From Halanaerobium sp046541575 (GTDB lineage: Bacteria > Bacillota > Halanaerobiia > Halanaerobiales > Halanaerobiaceae), in assembly GCA_046541575.1 (NCBI GenBank), contig JBKHDA010000002.1, positions 1 to 64,000 on the forward strand: a stretch of 64,000 nt of DNA. Direction: 5' to 3'. The notes under the pieces are model-generated. The model saw nothing but the letters and a program-made list of their open reading frames with translations, did not search any database and was not told the DNA's origin. Numbering within the stretch: position 1 is the stretch's first letter; each line of letters opens with the position of its first letter. Below are positions 33,434-42,162 of this stretch, piece by piece. The position numbers and the translations under genes are program-made.

Positions 33434-34684
33434 ATGAAGTTTTTAATTACTATTGCTTTTAAAAATATGTTTAGAAATAAATTGAGAACAACAGTTTCTA
33501 TCCTTGCTATTGCCTTTGCAGTGCTGGTAATTGTTTTTACAAGGGGATTAATAGATGGGATGATTGAAGACACGTATTCACTCTATATTCATTATGATAC
33601 AGGTCATATTAAAGTAATTGACCGCGATTATGAACAAAAAGAGAAACTGCTGTCCCTAAATCATACTGTTGATGGTTTAGAAGGTAGATCGCTGGCTGAA
33701 ATGGAATCCGATTTAAAAAATCTGGATGGAATTGAGATGGTAATTCCCCGTCTTAAATTTGGAGCAGCTGTAAGCACAGAAGAGGAACTGGTACAGATGC
33801 TGGCCTGGGGAGTAGATGGCAAAAAGGAACTTGATTTTACTAATATTGGTCGGGAGCTGAGCAGTGGTCGGATGGTTGAAGCTGATAAAAGAGAGGTTTT
33901 AATGGGTTCGGCTCTCCTGGATAAGATTAATAGAAGTGTTGGCGAAAAAGTGACAATGGTTTATACAACAGCCTTTAGTTCTTTTCAGGGAGCAACATTC
34001 GAGATAGTTGGTGAGCTTAAAAGCAATCTCCCCCTTTTAAATGAGCAGGTAGTATTGATGCCGATTGATACAGCAAGAGATCTACTTAATTTAAATGAGG
34101 AAAGCACGGAGCTTCTGTTAGTTACAGATGACAGAGAGCGAGCAGGTGAGTATTTACCGGCAGTAAAAAATTATTTAACAGAAAATGGTGGAAATAAATA
34201 TCTGGCGCAGAACTGGAAAGAAGGTAATACTTTTATTCAACTTTTAGAAGTCAGTGAGACTATTTATAATTTTATTTATCTTTTTCTGGTCTTATTAGCC
34301 TCGATTGTGGTGATCAATACTCTGCTAATGATAGTTAAAGAGCGGACTCAGGAAATTGGGATGATGAGTGCACTTGGTTTAAAAAGCCGAGAGATTATGC
34401 AGCTTTTCATTTTAGAAGGCTCCGCAATGGCAGTTATCGGGAGTTTTTTAGGTGCTGTTGGTGGAGGAGTTTTAAATTATTATCTGGCAGGAGTTGGATT
34501 TGACTACAGTGCTGCTTTTGAGGATATTGATGTGTTAATGAATCCTGTAATTTATCCAACTTATAAAGTTGAGCATATGATCTTTGCTTTTCTATTTGGT
34601 GTTGTGGTTACTACTTTAACAGCAATTATTCCGGCCAGACGGGCTGCAAAACTTGATCCTACTGAAGCACTACGAGAAATTTAA
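33434..34684 (+). CDS. FtsX/LolC-type ABC permease 2
   Basis: A 416-aa permease with the same four-segment layout as its neighbour: N-terminal NMFRNKLRTTVSILAIAFAV, a periplasmic domain, and a C-terminal bundle with ERTQEIGMMSALGLKSREI. It ends AAKLDPTEALREI, a common LolC/E-like tail. The ATG follows GGAGGTTGG. Gene order ATPase, permease, permease, LolA-like, barrel points to envelope traffic in a diderm cell. Confidence 0.9.
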   Translation: MKFLITIAFKNMFRNKLRTTVSILAIAFAVLVIVFTRGLIDGMIEDTYSLYIHYDTGHIKVIDRDYEQKEKLLSLNHTVDGLEGRSLAEMESDLKNLDGIEMVIPRLKFGAAVSTEEELVQMLAWGVDGKKELDFTNIGRELSSGRMVEADKREVLMGSALLDKINRSVGEKVTMVYTTAFSSFQGATFEIVGELKSNLPLLNEQVVLMPIDTARDLLNLNEESTELLLVTDDRERAGEYLPAVKNYLTENGGNKYLAQNWKEGNTFIQLLEVSETIYNFIYLFLVLLASIVVINTLLMIVKERTQEIGMMSALGLKSREIMQLFILEGSAMAVIGSFLGAVGGGVLNYYLAGVGFDYSAAFEDIDVLMNPVIYPTYKVEHMIFAFLFGVVVTTLTAIIPARRAAKLDPTEALREI

Positions 34685-34707
34685 AAAATTGGAAGGAGTA
34701 GATTTAG

Positions 34708-35472
34708 ATGAAGCTATTTAACAATTTTTCGGTTAAAAATCTATTAGCTTTATTTTTAATTATTAATTTGTTATTTACAGTTCAGATTGCTGCCGAGGAA
34801 CTTACTGCAGAAGAGATAATCAACCGCAGAGATGAAAATGAATATATTATTACAGCTTATTCAGAAGCAGAAATGATTATTAAAAGTGGCGGCAGAACTC
34901 AGACAAAAGTTATGCGCAGCTGGCAGGATGAGGAAAACGCAATGGCTGAGTTTACAAATCCCAGAGACAGAGGGACCAGGTTTTTAAAAAGAGGAGATGA
35001 CCTCTGGATGTTTTTTCCCGATGCAGAAGATCTGGTTAAAATTTCAGGACATATGCTGGAACAGGGAATGATGGGCAGTGATTTTTCCTATCAGGATATG
35101 CTGGAATCTGATAAATTAACTGATCTTTATGAATTTGAACTTCTGGGTGAAGAAGAATATGAGGGAAGATCTGCCTATAAGCTGGAAGGAATTAAGGTGC
35201 CCGGTAAAGAAGTAAGCTATTATCGTCGGGTTGTCTGGATTGATAGTGAAAGATTTGTAGGTTTAAAAGAAGAGTTATATGCAGAAAGCGGCAGACTCTT
35301 AAAAGAAGCAAAGGTGCTTGAGGTAGAAGAAATTGATGGACGCTGGTATCCGGTGCAGATGATAATGGAAAATAAACTGCGTAAGAATACAAGTACTGAA
35401 TTTATAGTTAAGGAGATTGAATTTAATCCGGAATTACCGGAAGACATTTTTACTTTAGAGAGGCTTCGTTAA
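34708..35472 (+). CDS. LolA-like outer-membrane lipoprotein-sorting protein
   Basis: A 254-aa exported protein with a signal peptide (LLALFLIINLLFTVQIAAEE) and the fold signature of the LolA-like sorting family: NEYIITAYSEAEMIIKSGG, RGTRFLKRGDDLWMFFP and PGKEVSYYRRVVWID. Such proteins bind lipid or acyl chains in the periplasm. Its place after the permeases suggests it receives substrate from them. The family call is from sequence pattern; substrate is unknown. Confidence 0.82.
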   Translation: MKLFNNFSVKNLLALFLIINLLFTVQIAAEELTAEEIINRRDENEYIITAYSEAEMIIKSGGRTQTKVMRSWQDEENAMAEFTNPRDRGTRFLKRGDDLWMFFPDAEDLVKISGHMLEQGMMGSDFSYQDMLESDKLTDLYEFELLGEEEYEGRSAYKLEGIKVPGKEVSYYRRVVWIDSERFVGLKEELYAESGRLLKEAKVLEVEEIDGRWYPVQMIMENKLRKNTSTEFIVKEIEFNPELPEDIFTLERLR

Positions 35473-35559
35473 CTTTCTGCTCTTTTAGTTGAATTTTAAA
35501 ATTCAGCAGATGCATCAGATTGGAGAAAATACAGCAAAAAAGTAGGGGTGGGAATAGTA

Positions 35560-36669
35560 ATGATCGTTTTGAAAAAAAACATTTTAGATCTTAAAAAAGG
35601 GCTTTTTATAATATTATTCATTAGTTTGATTCTGTTTTTAGTGCCGGTTCCGGGCTTAAAAGCAGCAGATATTGGAGGAGAGGCCAGCCTGATCAGCAAT
35701 TTAAGCTATAATAATTCTAAACTGGATAATTCTCTGGCAGCAGAACTGGAGCTGGAGTGGTACCTGCCTTATGATTTTCCACTTGATCTTCAAAATAGAG
35801 TGGTGCTCAGCCTTGATGAAGCGGCTGAAGATAAAGCAGATCTCTGGTTTAAAAAGCTATATTTAAGAGAAAAATTGGGTCCGCTGACAGCAAAAATTGG
35901 TAGACAGCCTGTTTCCTGGTCTTATGGTGCTTTAATAAATCCAGTTGATTACAGTCTGGGGGCAGAAAATTTGGAAGTAGAAAGTAAAGCCAAATTTGTT
36001 GATGGAGTTGAACTTTATTATCCAATTAACTGGGGCAGTAGTTTAACTTTTATAGCTTCTGATGTGGATGGAAAAGAGCACAAATGGGCGCTGCGTGGAA
36101 GAACTACTCTTAGAGGTTTTGATTTAAGTGGGAGCTATGTCAGGACTCCTGAGGCGGAAGCTGCTGACTTTGAGCGCTATGGACTGACAGTTAAAGGGGA
36201 TTTTGGTCCGGCTGGAGTTTATGGTGCCTATGGACTCTGGCAGGGTGGGGATATTGATTATAATATTTATCAGCTGGGCAGTGATTACAGCTATCATTTT
36301 GCTGCCGGCAGTCAGCTCTATCTGCAGGGAGAATATATGAGGCTGGAAGGAGTAGAAGGAGAATTAACTTCTATTGATTTCTTTAATCTTGGGGCAGCTG
36401 CGGGGGAAAGCAGCAGTTCAGATTCAAAAAACAATCTTGATTTTTTTAACACAAATTTAAGTTATGAGATAGATGAGTTTTCTTCGATTGGGATTATGAC
36501 GGTCAGCTATTTAGATGATGGCAGTACAATTTTTATTCCCAACTATACTTATCTTTTCGGCAGTAATTTACAGCTTGAGCTGCGGGGAAGTATTGCAGCT
36601 GGATCAGAAGATGATATGCTTGGTGGAGATGCCCGGGGTCTGGAAGTTAATTTAAGCTATACCTTTTAA
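35560..36669 (+). CDS. putative outer-membrane beta-barrel protein
   Basis: A 369-aa exported protein: signal peptide (LFIILFISLILFLVPVPGLKAA), then alternating amphipathic strands rich in Tyr, Gly and Ser (SGSYVRTPEAEAADF, YGAYGLWQGGDIDYNIYQLG). It ends LEVNLSYTF, with the terminal Phe of an outer-membrane beta-signal. It begins 87 bases after the LolA-like gene, and the start at 35560 follows GGGGTGGG. It is probably the last gene of the TetR-controlled operon and may be its outer-membrane partner. Confidence 0.8.
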   Translation: MIVLKKNILDLKKGLFIILFISLILFLVPVPGLKAADIGGEASLISNLSYNNSKLDNSLAAELELEWYLPYDFPLDLQNRVVLSLDEAAEDKADLWFKKLYLREKLGPLTAKIGRQPVSWSYGALINPVDYSLGAENLEVESKAKFVDGVELYYPINWGSSLTFIASDVDGKEHKWALRGRTTLRGFDLSGSYVRTPEAEAADFERYGLTVKGDFGPAGVYGAYGLWQGGDIDYNIYQLGSDYSYHFAAGSQLYLQGEYMRLEGVEGELTSIDFFNLGAAAGESSSSDSKNNLDFFNTNLSYEIDEFSSIGIMTVSYLDDGSTIFIPNYTYLFGSNLQLELRGSIAAGSEDDMLGGDARGLEVNLSYTF

Positions 36670-36807
36670 CGTGCACCAACCGTTTGCGGAACCATAAATT
36701 TCCATATCTTAGGAAGCGAAGGTGCCTGACCCCGGTTGTAATTTGTCGAATGGAGTTATGACAGTCTTGACAGAGGTTAAAGCTTAATTAACAGGGGGCA
36801 GGCACCT
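36670..36807. repeat. composite REP-like repeat region
   Basis: Starts with GTGCACCAACCGTTTGCGG, related to the copy near 40830, and contains an inverted pair AGGTGCCTGACCCC (36720-36733) and GGGGGCAGGCACCT (36794-36807) flanking AATTTGTCGAA. It fills the gap after the barrel gene. Further right, TATAAT at 36858 with TGTTAA 17 bases earlier may be the promoter of the toxin-antitoxin pair. Confidence 0.7.
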
Positions 36808-36924
36808 ACTTAACTACTTAATTAAAAATTTCCCTGTTAATTGCATTTAATTTGCTTTATAATATTATTAAGAAGATTTAATAGATAGATTATTTATCTT
36901 TAGAGAGAGCGGGAGTGGAGAAAT

Positions 36925-37332
36925 ATGGATGAGAAGATCATTGAGAAAATAAGAGAGATTGCTGACGAAAAAAAATTCATCCAGGCTGTTTATCTTTTTG
37001 GTTCTCAGGCTAAAGGTAATGCAGATACAGATAGTGATATTGATATAGCAGTTCTTTTAGAGAATGATTATACTGAAAAAAGTGGAGAAATTAAAATTAA
37101 ATTGTACGAAGAGCTGATAAAAGCTGGTCTTGATAATATTGATCTAGTTATTTTAAATCAGGCTTCAGCTCTTTTAAAATATGAAGTTGTCAAAGAAAAT
37201 TATTTAGTATATAAAAAAAATGACTTCGAGGCTGCTTCCTATCAGTCTTTAATGATTAGAAAATATCTTGATTTTGAATATTATTTAAAGCAAAATCAGC
37301 AGAAATTTAAGGAGAGAATCTTAAATGGTTAA
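36925..37332 (+). CDS. mntA: MntA-type nucleotidyltransferase antitoxin
   Basis: A 135-aa minimal nucleotidyltransferase. The catalytic motif GSX10DXD is complete: Gly26-Ser27 and Asp38-x-Asp40 in FGSQAKGNADTDSDIDIAVL. In MntA-HepT (type VII) pairs this protein adds AMP groups to a tyrosine of HepT and silences it. The ATG follows a GAGCGGGAGTGGAG leader. It overlaps hepT by 8 bases, the usual coupled arrangement. Confidence 0.88.
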   Translation: MDEKIIEKIREIADEKKFIQAVYLFGSQAKGNADTDSDIDIAVLLENDYTEKSGEIKIKLYEELIKAGLDNIDLVILNQASALLKYEVVKENYLVYKKNDFEAASYQSLMIRKYLDFEYYLKQNQQKFKERILNG

Positions 37333-37741
37333 AAGAGAAATAATTATAGAAAGGGCTCAAAAATGCAGTGAATATCTTAATCAGCTGGAGAGTATTGTCG
37401 AAGGACTTGATTTTGAAGAGTTTAATAATAACCCTCTTTTCTATGGGAGTGCAGAAAGATTTCTTCATTTAGCCATTGAGGCTTTAATTGATATTGGAAA
37501 TCATATAGTCTCAGATGATAATCTGGGTAGAGTTGATGTTTATAAAGATATTCCTATAATTCTTACAGAAAGCAGCTATTTGGATGAAGAAAAAAAAGAG
37601 CTATTTATCAAAGTTATTGCGTTTAGAAATATTTTAGTTCATGATTATATGGATTTAGATAGAGATATTATTTTCAATTTATTAAAAAATAATCTTGATG
37701 ATATAAGAGGGATTTTAAAATCTTACCTAAAATTAGTTTGA
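37325..37741 (+). CDS. hepT: HepT-type HEPN ribonuclease toxin
   Basis: A 138-aa HEPN-domain (DUF86) protein. The RNase motif RX4HXY is intact: Arg101, His106 and Tyr108 in FRNILVHDYMD. The tyrosine is the residue that MntA modifies in studied pairs. The start ATG lies within the end of mntA. Together with mntA it makes a complete, apparently intact toxin-antitoxin module, inserted with PspC between the barrel gene and the primosome operon. Confidence 0.87.
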   Translation: MVKREIIIERAQKCSEYLNQLESIVEGLDFEEFNNNPLFYGSAERFLHLAIEALIDIGNHIVSDDNLGRVDVYKDIPIILTESSYLDEEKKELFIKVIAFRNILVHDYMDLDRDIIFNLLKNNLDDIRGILKSYLKLV

Positions 37742-37782
37742 TTAGATATTTAAATCTAAATAAGTCAAGAGGTGAAAAAAAA

Positions 37783-38082
37783 ATGAAAAAAATTTATCGT
37801 TCTCGTAAAAACAAAAGAGTCGGTGGAGTATGTGGAGGAATAGCAGAATACTTTGGTTGGGATCCAACCCTTGTTCGACTGGGTGCAGTTATTTTAATTT
37901 TCATCTGGGGGGCAGGTATTTTAGCCTATATTGCAGCCTGGGCCATCATTCCTGAAAGGCCATCACATATAGATGTGGATTATGATGTCAGCTCAGAGCC
38001 GGTCTATGAAGAACAGCCAGAAAGTGAAAATAAATCTGATCATAAAAATGGTGATAATGAAGAAAAATATCATGATATTTAG
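37783..38082 (+). CDS. PspC-domain membrane protein
   Basis: A 99-aa protein with a PspC domain: IYRSRKNKRVGGVCGGIAEY, then FGWDPTLVRLGAVILIFIWG and a transmembrane stretch ending AWAIIPE. The C-terminal 30 residues are acidic and hydrophilic. PspC proteins sense or respond to membrane stress. The ATG at 37783 is 9 bases after GAGGTG. It lies 41 bases after hepT; co-transcription is possible but a functional link is not shown. Confidence 0.88.
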   Translation: MKKIYRSRKNKRVGGVCGGIAEYFGWDPTLVRLGAVILIFIWGAGILAYIAAWAIIPERPSHIDVDYDVSSEPVYEEQPESENKSDHKNGDNEEKYHDI

Positions 38083-38097
38083 ATTTTTACAGATACC

Positions 38098-38212
38098 TTA
38101 CAGTTACCGGGAACCTGTCGCTTTATGTCTAAATATATCTTTTAATGTTGAAAAAGATATATTTTAGACAAATAACGTTATAAAGCGACAGGTTCGTGAT
38201 GTATGTACATTT
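38098..38212. repeat. hairpin-forming REP-like repeat, copy F
   Basis: Two arms in opposite orientation. Outer arms GAACCTGTCGCTTTAT (38111-38126) and ATAAAGCGACAGGTTC (38180-38195) match perfectly. An inner pair, GTCTAAATATATCTTTT (38127-38143) with AAAAGATATATTTTAGAC ending near 38169, extends the stem, with one bulge on the right side. It separates the rightward pspC gene from the leftward primosome operon. Confidence 0.85.
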
Positions 38213-38405
38213 AAAAATTACTATCCGGAAAAATCTCGTGCAGCCGGGCTTTAAATTCGTCGGGTGCATAGTTCTGGTAATTTTCAACCAGCTGCATCAC
38301 TTTTTCTAACTGCTGATCACTGATTTCTCCCTTTTCATTAAGGCGTCGGTAAGCATTAGCAAAGGAAAGCACCAGTTTTAAATCTAAACTATCCAGATTA
38401 TCCAT
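38211..38405 (-). CDS. small hypothetical protein after dnaB (64 aa)
   Basis: I do not recognise this protein. The ATG at 38405 overlaps the dnaB end by 8 bases (ATGGATAA), which suggests coupled translation. The product (MDNLDSLDLKLVLSFANAYR...) is predicted to be helical, with an acidic end DEFKARLHEIFPDSNF. A frame extension further upstream would overlap dnaB by 71 bases and is not preferred. Its position as the last gene of the primosome operon hints at a link to helicase function, but there is no direct evidence. Confidence 0.6.
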   Translation of the reverse strand: MDNLDSLDLKLVLSFANAYRRLNEKGEISDQQLEKVMQLVENYQNYAPDEFKARLHEIFPDSNF

Positions 38406-39780
38406 GAGGTATCGTTCCTTCCAGGGATAGATTTTCGGGATCAACAAAACGGATAAATTCTTCTTCAAAAAAGAGCTTAATTGATCCGGTCTGACCGGTA
38501 CGCTGCTTGGCGATAATTATATCTGTATCACTTTCCGTACCTTCTGCTTCTGCTTCTTCCCGGGCCTTGGCAGAGGTATGTGCATGGCGGTATAGAAAAA
38601 TAACACCATCAGCAACCTCCTCAATATTACCTGAGTCTCTTAAGTCTGAGAGCACCGGTCTTTTATCCTGCCGGCTGGTAAAACTACGAGAAATCTGGGA
38701 AATTAAAATAACCGGGATATCAAGCTCAGAAGCCAGGTTTCTCAGCTGGAGTACAATCTGACCGACTGCGCGAGCAGTATTTTGCGCATGTTCCTCCGGC
38801 AGCTGAATCATCTGCAGATAATCAATAATTGCCAGGTCCATTCCATCCATTTGAGCTTTAAACTTCCGCAGTCGGGCTCTAATCTGAGCCGTATTTAAGC
38901 CCCGCTCATCAGAAATCATTAAAGGAAGTTCATGTAAATTATCTAAAGCCTTGGAAACACGCTGATCTTCATCATCATTGGTTTCTCCCTGAGTATATTT
39001 CCAGGCATTGACCTGTGACTCCTGAACCACCATTCTGTCTACAACCTCAGTTGCATCCATCTCAAGAGACATAATAGCCACTTTGGCCTTCCGTTTAAGT
39101 ACATTTTTAGCAATATTAATTGCAAAAGCGGTTTTTCCCATAGAAGTAGAAGCCGCAATTACTGTCAGGTGACCGCGCTTAAAACCCCCGATTAAATTAT
39201 CAAGAGAAATAAAGCCGCTGCGCAGTCCAACATCAGCTTTTTTGTGCTTGCGGTCCATGTAGTTGGAAAAAGACTCCATTAAAACTTCTTCCATATTGTA
39301 AATATGTTTTTCTAAATCATTGCTCTCACTGGTTGCCTGAAAAATGATTTCCTGGGCTCGGGCCTGATAGTCATCAATGCTTAAATCATTAGCTTCAGTC
39401 AATTCCTGCAGCTTGTTGGAAGCCCTTCTTAAAAGTGAGCGCTGATAATCCTTTTTAATTAAATCAATAGTCGGATTCAGCTCATCAACTGTGTTAAAAC
39501 CTGAGGTGAGCCGCTCAATAATCTCTTCTGCTTCATCGACTGCATTCTGGCTCTGCAGATCTATTAAAAGTTTGGTTCTAGAAATTTGATTATCCTGCTG
39601 ATACTGTTTTAAAAGCTGATCAAAAATAATTTGTGCCTGTGGATCGAGAAAATGTTTTACCTCCAGCAGGTCAGCAACCTCATCAACCTTGTCCGGATAC
39701 TGCAGCAGGATGCCTAAAAGCTGATATTCGTTTTTATTGTAGCGGTCATCCTTTTTTGGATTCTTTACTTCTGCTGTCAT
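38398..39780 (-). CDS. dnaB: replicative DNA helicase DnaB
   Basis: The hexameric fork helicase (called DnaC in B. subtilis), 460 aa. The N-terminal DnaB-N domain has NEYQLLGILLQYPDKV. The RecA-like motor has Walker A ASTSMGKTAFAINIA, Walker B AIIDYLQMI, and LISQISRSFTSRQDKRPVLSDLRDSGNIE (given as motifs LISQISR and LRDSGNIEE). The ATG follows AGGAGG by 7 bases, 2 bases beyond the loader gene. It lies near purB/purA as in Bacillus but is transcribed toward the origin, against the fork. Confidence 0.95.
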   Translation of the reverse strand: MTAEVKNPKKDDRYNKNEYQLLGILLQYPDKVDEVADLLEVKHFLDPQAQIIFDQLLKQYQQDNQISRTKLLIDLQSQNAVDEAEEIIERLTSGFNTVDELNPTIDLIKKDYQRSLLRRASNKLQELTEANDLSIDDYQARAQEIIFQATSESNDLEKHIYNMEEVLMESFSNYMDRKHKKADVGLRSGFISLDNLIGGFKRGHLTVIAASTSMGKTAFAINIAKNVLKRKAKVAIMSLEMDATEVVDRMVVQESQVNAWKYTQGETNDDEDQRVSKALDNLHELPLMISDERGLNTAQIRARLRKFKAQMDGMDLAIIDYLQMIQLPEEHAQNTARAVGQIVLQLRNLASELDIPVILISQISRSFTSRQDKRPVLSDLRDSGNIEEVADGVIFLYRHAHTSAKAREEAEAEGTESDTDIIIAKQRTGQTGSIKLFFEEEFIRFVDPENLSLEGTIPHG

Positions 39781-39782
39781 AA

Positions 39783-40805
39783 TTAGGCCTCCTGTTGTTC
39801 TTCAATTTTTTTAACTCTAACATTACCTGCAAGTTCTAAATACTTATTCATTTCTAAAAGTCTCTGGAAAATCCGCTCTCCCATTACAGGAAAGCGGTTT
39901 TTTAAATTTTTAATCGAATAATTTGTTGATAAAATAATAGGTTTTTCCTCTCTGTAGCGGCGGTCTATAATCTGATAAAGGGTAGAAGAGGCAAATTCGG
40001 TTGCCTTTTCAGTACCAAGATCATCAATTAAAAGCACCGGAATCTGTTGGACTGTACTTAAAATTTGTTTTTCGTCAGTTTCTGGATTGTTCTGATTGTA
40101 AGTGCTTCTGATCTGCTGTAAGAGATCAGAATAGACAATATAGCGAAATTGAATTCCTCTATCAATCAAAGCATTGGCAATACAGCCTAAAAGATAGGAT
40201 TTCCCACTGCCTATCGGACCTTCAATAATCAGGCCACGGCTGATCCCTTCTGAGTTAAAGCGCTGAACAAAAGAAGAAGCCAGGCTGTAGACTTTTTGAG
40301 CATTTTCACGGTAGTTCATACCGCTGTCAGTTATTAGATCAGTTTCATAATAGTTGAGATTTGCATTGGCAAAAGTTGCACTCTGCAGATGACGGGGCAA
40401 ATTACCATTCTGCTGTTTGCGCCTCCTTAAATCATTTTTGGCACAGCTGCAGACTAAGTACTGGTTGTTGCGGTAAATTCGGCCTGTATCATGACATTTT
40501 TCGCAGTCCCAGTCTGGTTCTTTGTAGTCAAGTGGAATATCATGTTTTTTTAAGAGTTCATGATAATGAGCTTCCAGATGATCAATTTCATTTTTCAATT
40601 CTTCAATCGAATTTTGCTCCGTGTCTTCTTCATTAAACAGGCCGACCTTGAGCATTTTATACTCACGCTTGAGGGAATTTAAGTAACTGTATGCCTGCTC
40701 AACATCAGGATACTCCTTGTGGATACGAGCTATTCTTTTTTCGGCTTCCATATATTTTTCTCGGGCCTTACCCTGATATTTATTAGAATTAAACTGTAAT
40801 GGCAT
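39783..40805 (-). CDS. dnaI: DnaI/DnaC-like helicase loader ATPase
   Basis: A 340-aa AAA+ protein. The N-terminal half is charged and holds a zinc motif, CEKCHDTGR followed by VCSC. The C-terminal ATPase has Walker A GPIGSGKSYLLG, Walker B VLLIDDLGTEK and an arginine-containing end. This is the domain plan of DnaI, which loads the helicase. The ATG follows GGGGATAA by 4 bases. It sits between the DnaD-like gene and dnaB, making a one-operon primosome set. Confidence 0.88.
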   Translation of the reverse strand: MPLQFNSNKYQGKAREKYMEAEKRIARIHKEYPDVEQAYSYLNSLKREYKMLKVGLFNEEDTEQNSIEELKNEIDHLEAHYHELLKKHDIPLDYKEPDWDCEKCHDTGRIYRNNQYLVCSCAKNDLRRRKQQNGNLPRHLQSATFANANLNYYETDLITDSGMNYRENAQKVYSLASSFVQRFNSEGISRGLIIEGPIGSGKSYLLGCIANALIDRGIQFRYIVYSDLLQQIRSTYNQNNPETDEKQILSTVQQIPVLLIDDLGTEKATEFASSTLYQIIDRRYREEKPIILSTNYSIKNLKNRFPVMGERIFQRLLEMNKYLELAGNVRVKKIEEQQEA

Positions 40806-40829
40806 TATTTATCCCCTTTCCAAATTTTG

Positions 40830-40879
40830 TGCTTGTACCGTTTGCATATCCAAAAATTTCCAAGTACCCGGTACCTACC
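40830..40879. repeat. REP-like repeat between the primosome genes
   Basis: TGCTTGTACCGTTTGCATATC... ending CGGTACCTACC. The GTACCG and CGGTAC parts form an imperfect inverted repeat. The ACCGTTTGC...AAATTTCCA segment resembles the repeat at 36670. It fills the 77-base gap between the DnaD-like gene's stop and the loader gene's start. Confidence 0.65.
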
Positions 40880-40882
40880 ATT

Positions 40883-42004
40883 TTATTCCTTATATTTATC
40901 AAAATCAATAAAAAAGTCTTTCCATTTATAATTGCTCTCATCATTTTTTTCATCAGACTTAGTATCTTTAGGTTTGGCCTTCTTATTTTTCTTCTTTTTA
41001 GTTTTAGTATCTGAATCAGCCTGATCTCGGCTGTCAGCTTCAGAGGCCTGGCCATCCATTTCTTTCTGCAGCCAGCGGCGGAAATCAGCAAGATTATTGA
41101 TCCCGAGTTCTTTAATTGGATTGATAAAATTATCTTCAACATATTTTAAAGAAGGCTGACCGTCTCTTTTGCGGCGGACTGCCTCTCTGATTGCAGCCAG
41201 AGCCAGTTCTTTGCTTAAGGCCTGCTCTCCACTGAGCCAGTTCTGAAATGTCTTAAGCTGGGCTGTATTAGAAGAAAAAGATCTGATACCATAGGCTCGG
41301 GCCAGTTCCTTAGTCTCCCGGTGCAGTTTATCCTGCTCCTGTAATTTTTCATAAGTAGTAATTTCCTCCTGATACCAGTTATCGATAATTGCCTTCAGAT
41401 AGGCATAAGCTCCCTGCAGGTGATCACCACCACCCTGTCTTTTAAGCCATTTATCAACTCTGCGCACCAGTTCCTTCAGCATCTGAGCTTCAAAATCATT
41501 GAGCCAGCTTTTTATTTCTTCCCTCCGGTGAATATTTCTGCTGGCAGGAGGCAGAAAGGAGATTAAGGCAGCTGCAATTTCATTTTCTGAAGCAGAATTA
41601 CTTTTAATCAGCTGCTTTCTTACTTCTGCCCCAGAAGAAGTACTTTCGGCAGCTGCTGTATCTTTCTGATTCTTAGTCAAAACTGCTTCTAAACTTAGAA
41701 AACAGCTAAAAAAGTTTTCTGCCTCTGCTGTCTGCCGGTTAATAACTCCTGTTTCAGCCAGTCTGCTGAGAGAATTTTTTAAAGCTTCAATTTTCATGCC
41801 CAGCGCCCCTGCAGCAAGGGGTATTTCAATTTCTATCTCATTGGCATTCTTAAGATGTGTTAGCAGATAGAGCAGTACCTTTGTCTGATCTCCGGAAAAC
41901 TGCCGCAAAAAACCTTTTTCAATTAGACTGTCACCTAAGGTCAAAAGCTGTCTGCTTTCGGCTTCACTTAAATCTATATTCTTTTTATAGTAATTATTAG
42001 TCAT
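40883..42004 (-). CDS. DnaD-like primosome protein
   Basis: A 373-aa protein with an N-terminal winged-helix region and a DnaD/DnaB2-type helical domain carrying the YxxxIxxxW motif (AYAYLKAIIDNW). A second related stretch lies near YVEDNFINPIKELG. The C-terminal 55 residues are rich in Lys/Asp/Ser and look disordered (KTKKKKNKKAKPK). DnaD proteins recruit the helicase loader at origins. The ATG follows GGTGGTGAT. TATAAT at 42053-42048 with a weak CTTAAA 17 bases before it may be the operon promoter. Confidence 0.8.
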   Translation of the reverse strand: MTNNYYKKNIDLSEAESRQLLTLGDSLIEKGFLRQFSGDQTKVLLYLLTHLKNANEIEIEIPLAAGALGMKIEALKNSLSRLAETGVINRQTAEAENFFSCFLSLEAVLTKNQKDTAAAESTSSGAEVRKQLIKSNSASENEIAAALISFLPPASRNIHRREEIKSWLNDFEAQMLKELVRRVDKWLKRQGGGDHLQGAYAYLKAIIDNWYQEEITTYEKLQEQDKLHRETKELARAYGIRSFSSNTAQLKTFQNWLSGEQALSKELALAAIREAVRRKRDGQPSLKYVEDNFINPIKELGINNLADFRRWLQKEMDGQASEADSRDQADSDTKTKKKKNKKAKPKDTKSDEKNDESNYKWKDFFIDFDKYKE

Positions 42005-42162
42005 TTTATCACCACCATTAGCCCTTCAAAATTTAACACGTACTTTTATTATATCAGATCTGAAAGAATTTTTAAGAGAAAACTCCAATAAATTTTCCAA
42101 CTGCAGTTAATTATTATACGTGTTATTGGCTCAAAATTCAATAATCAGCCGGGAGACTTATC

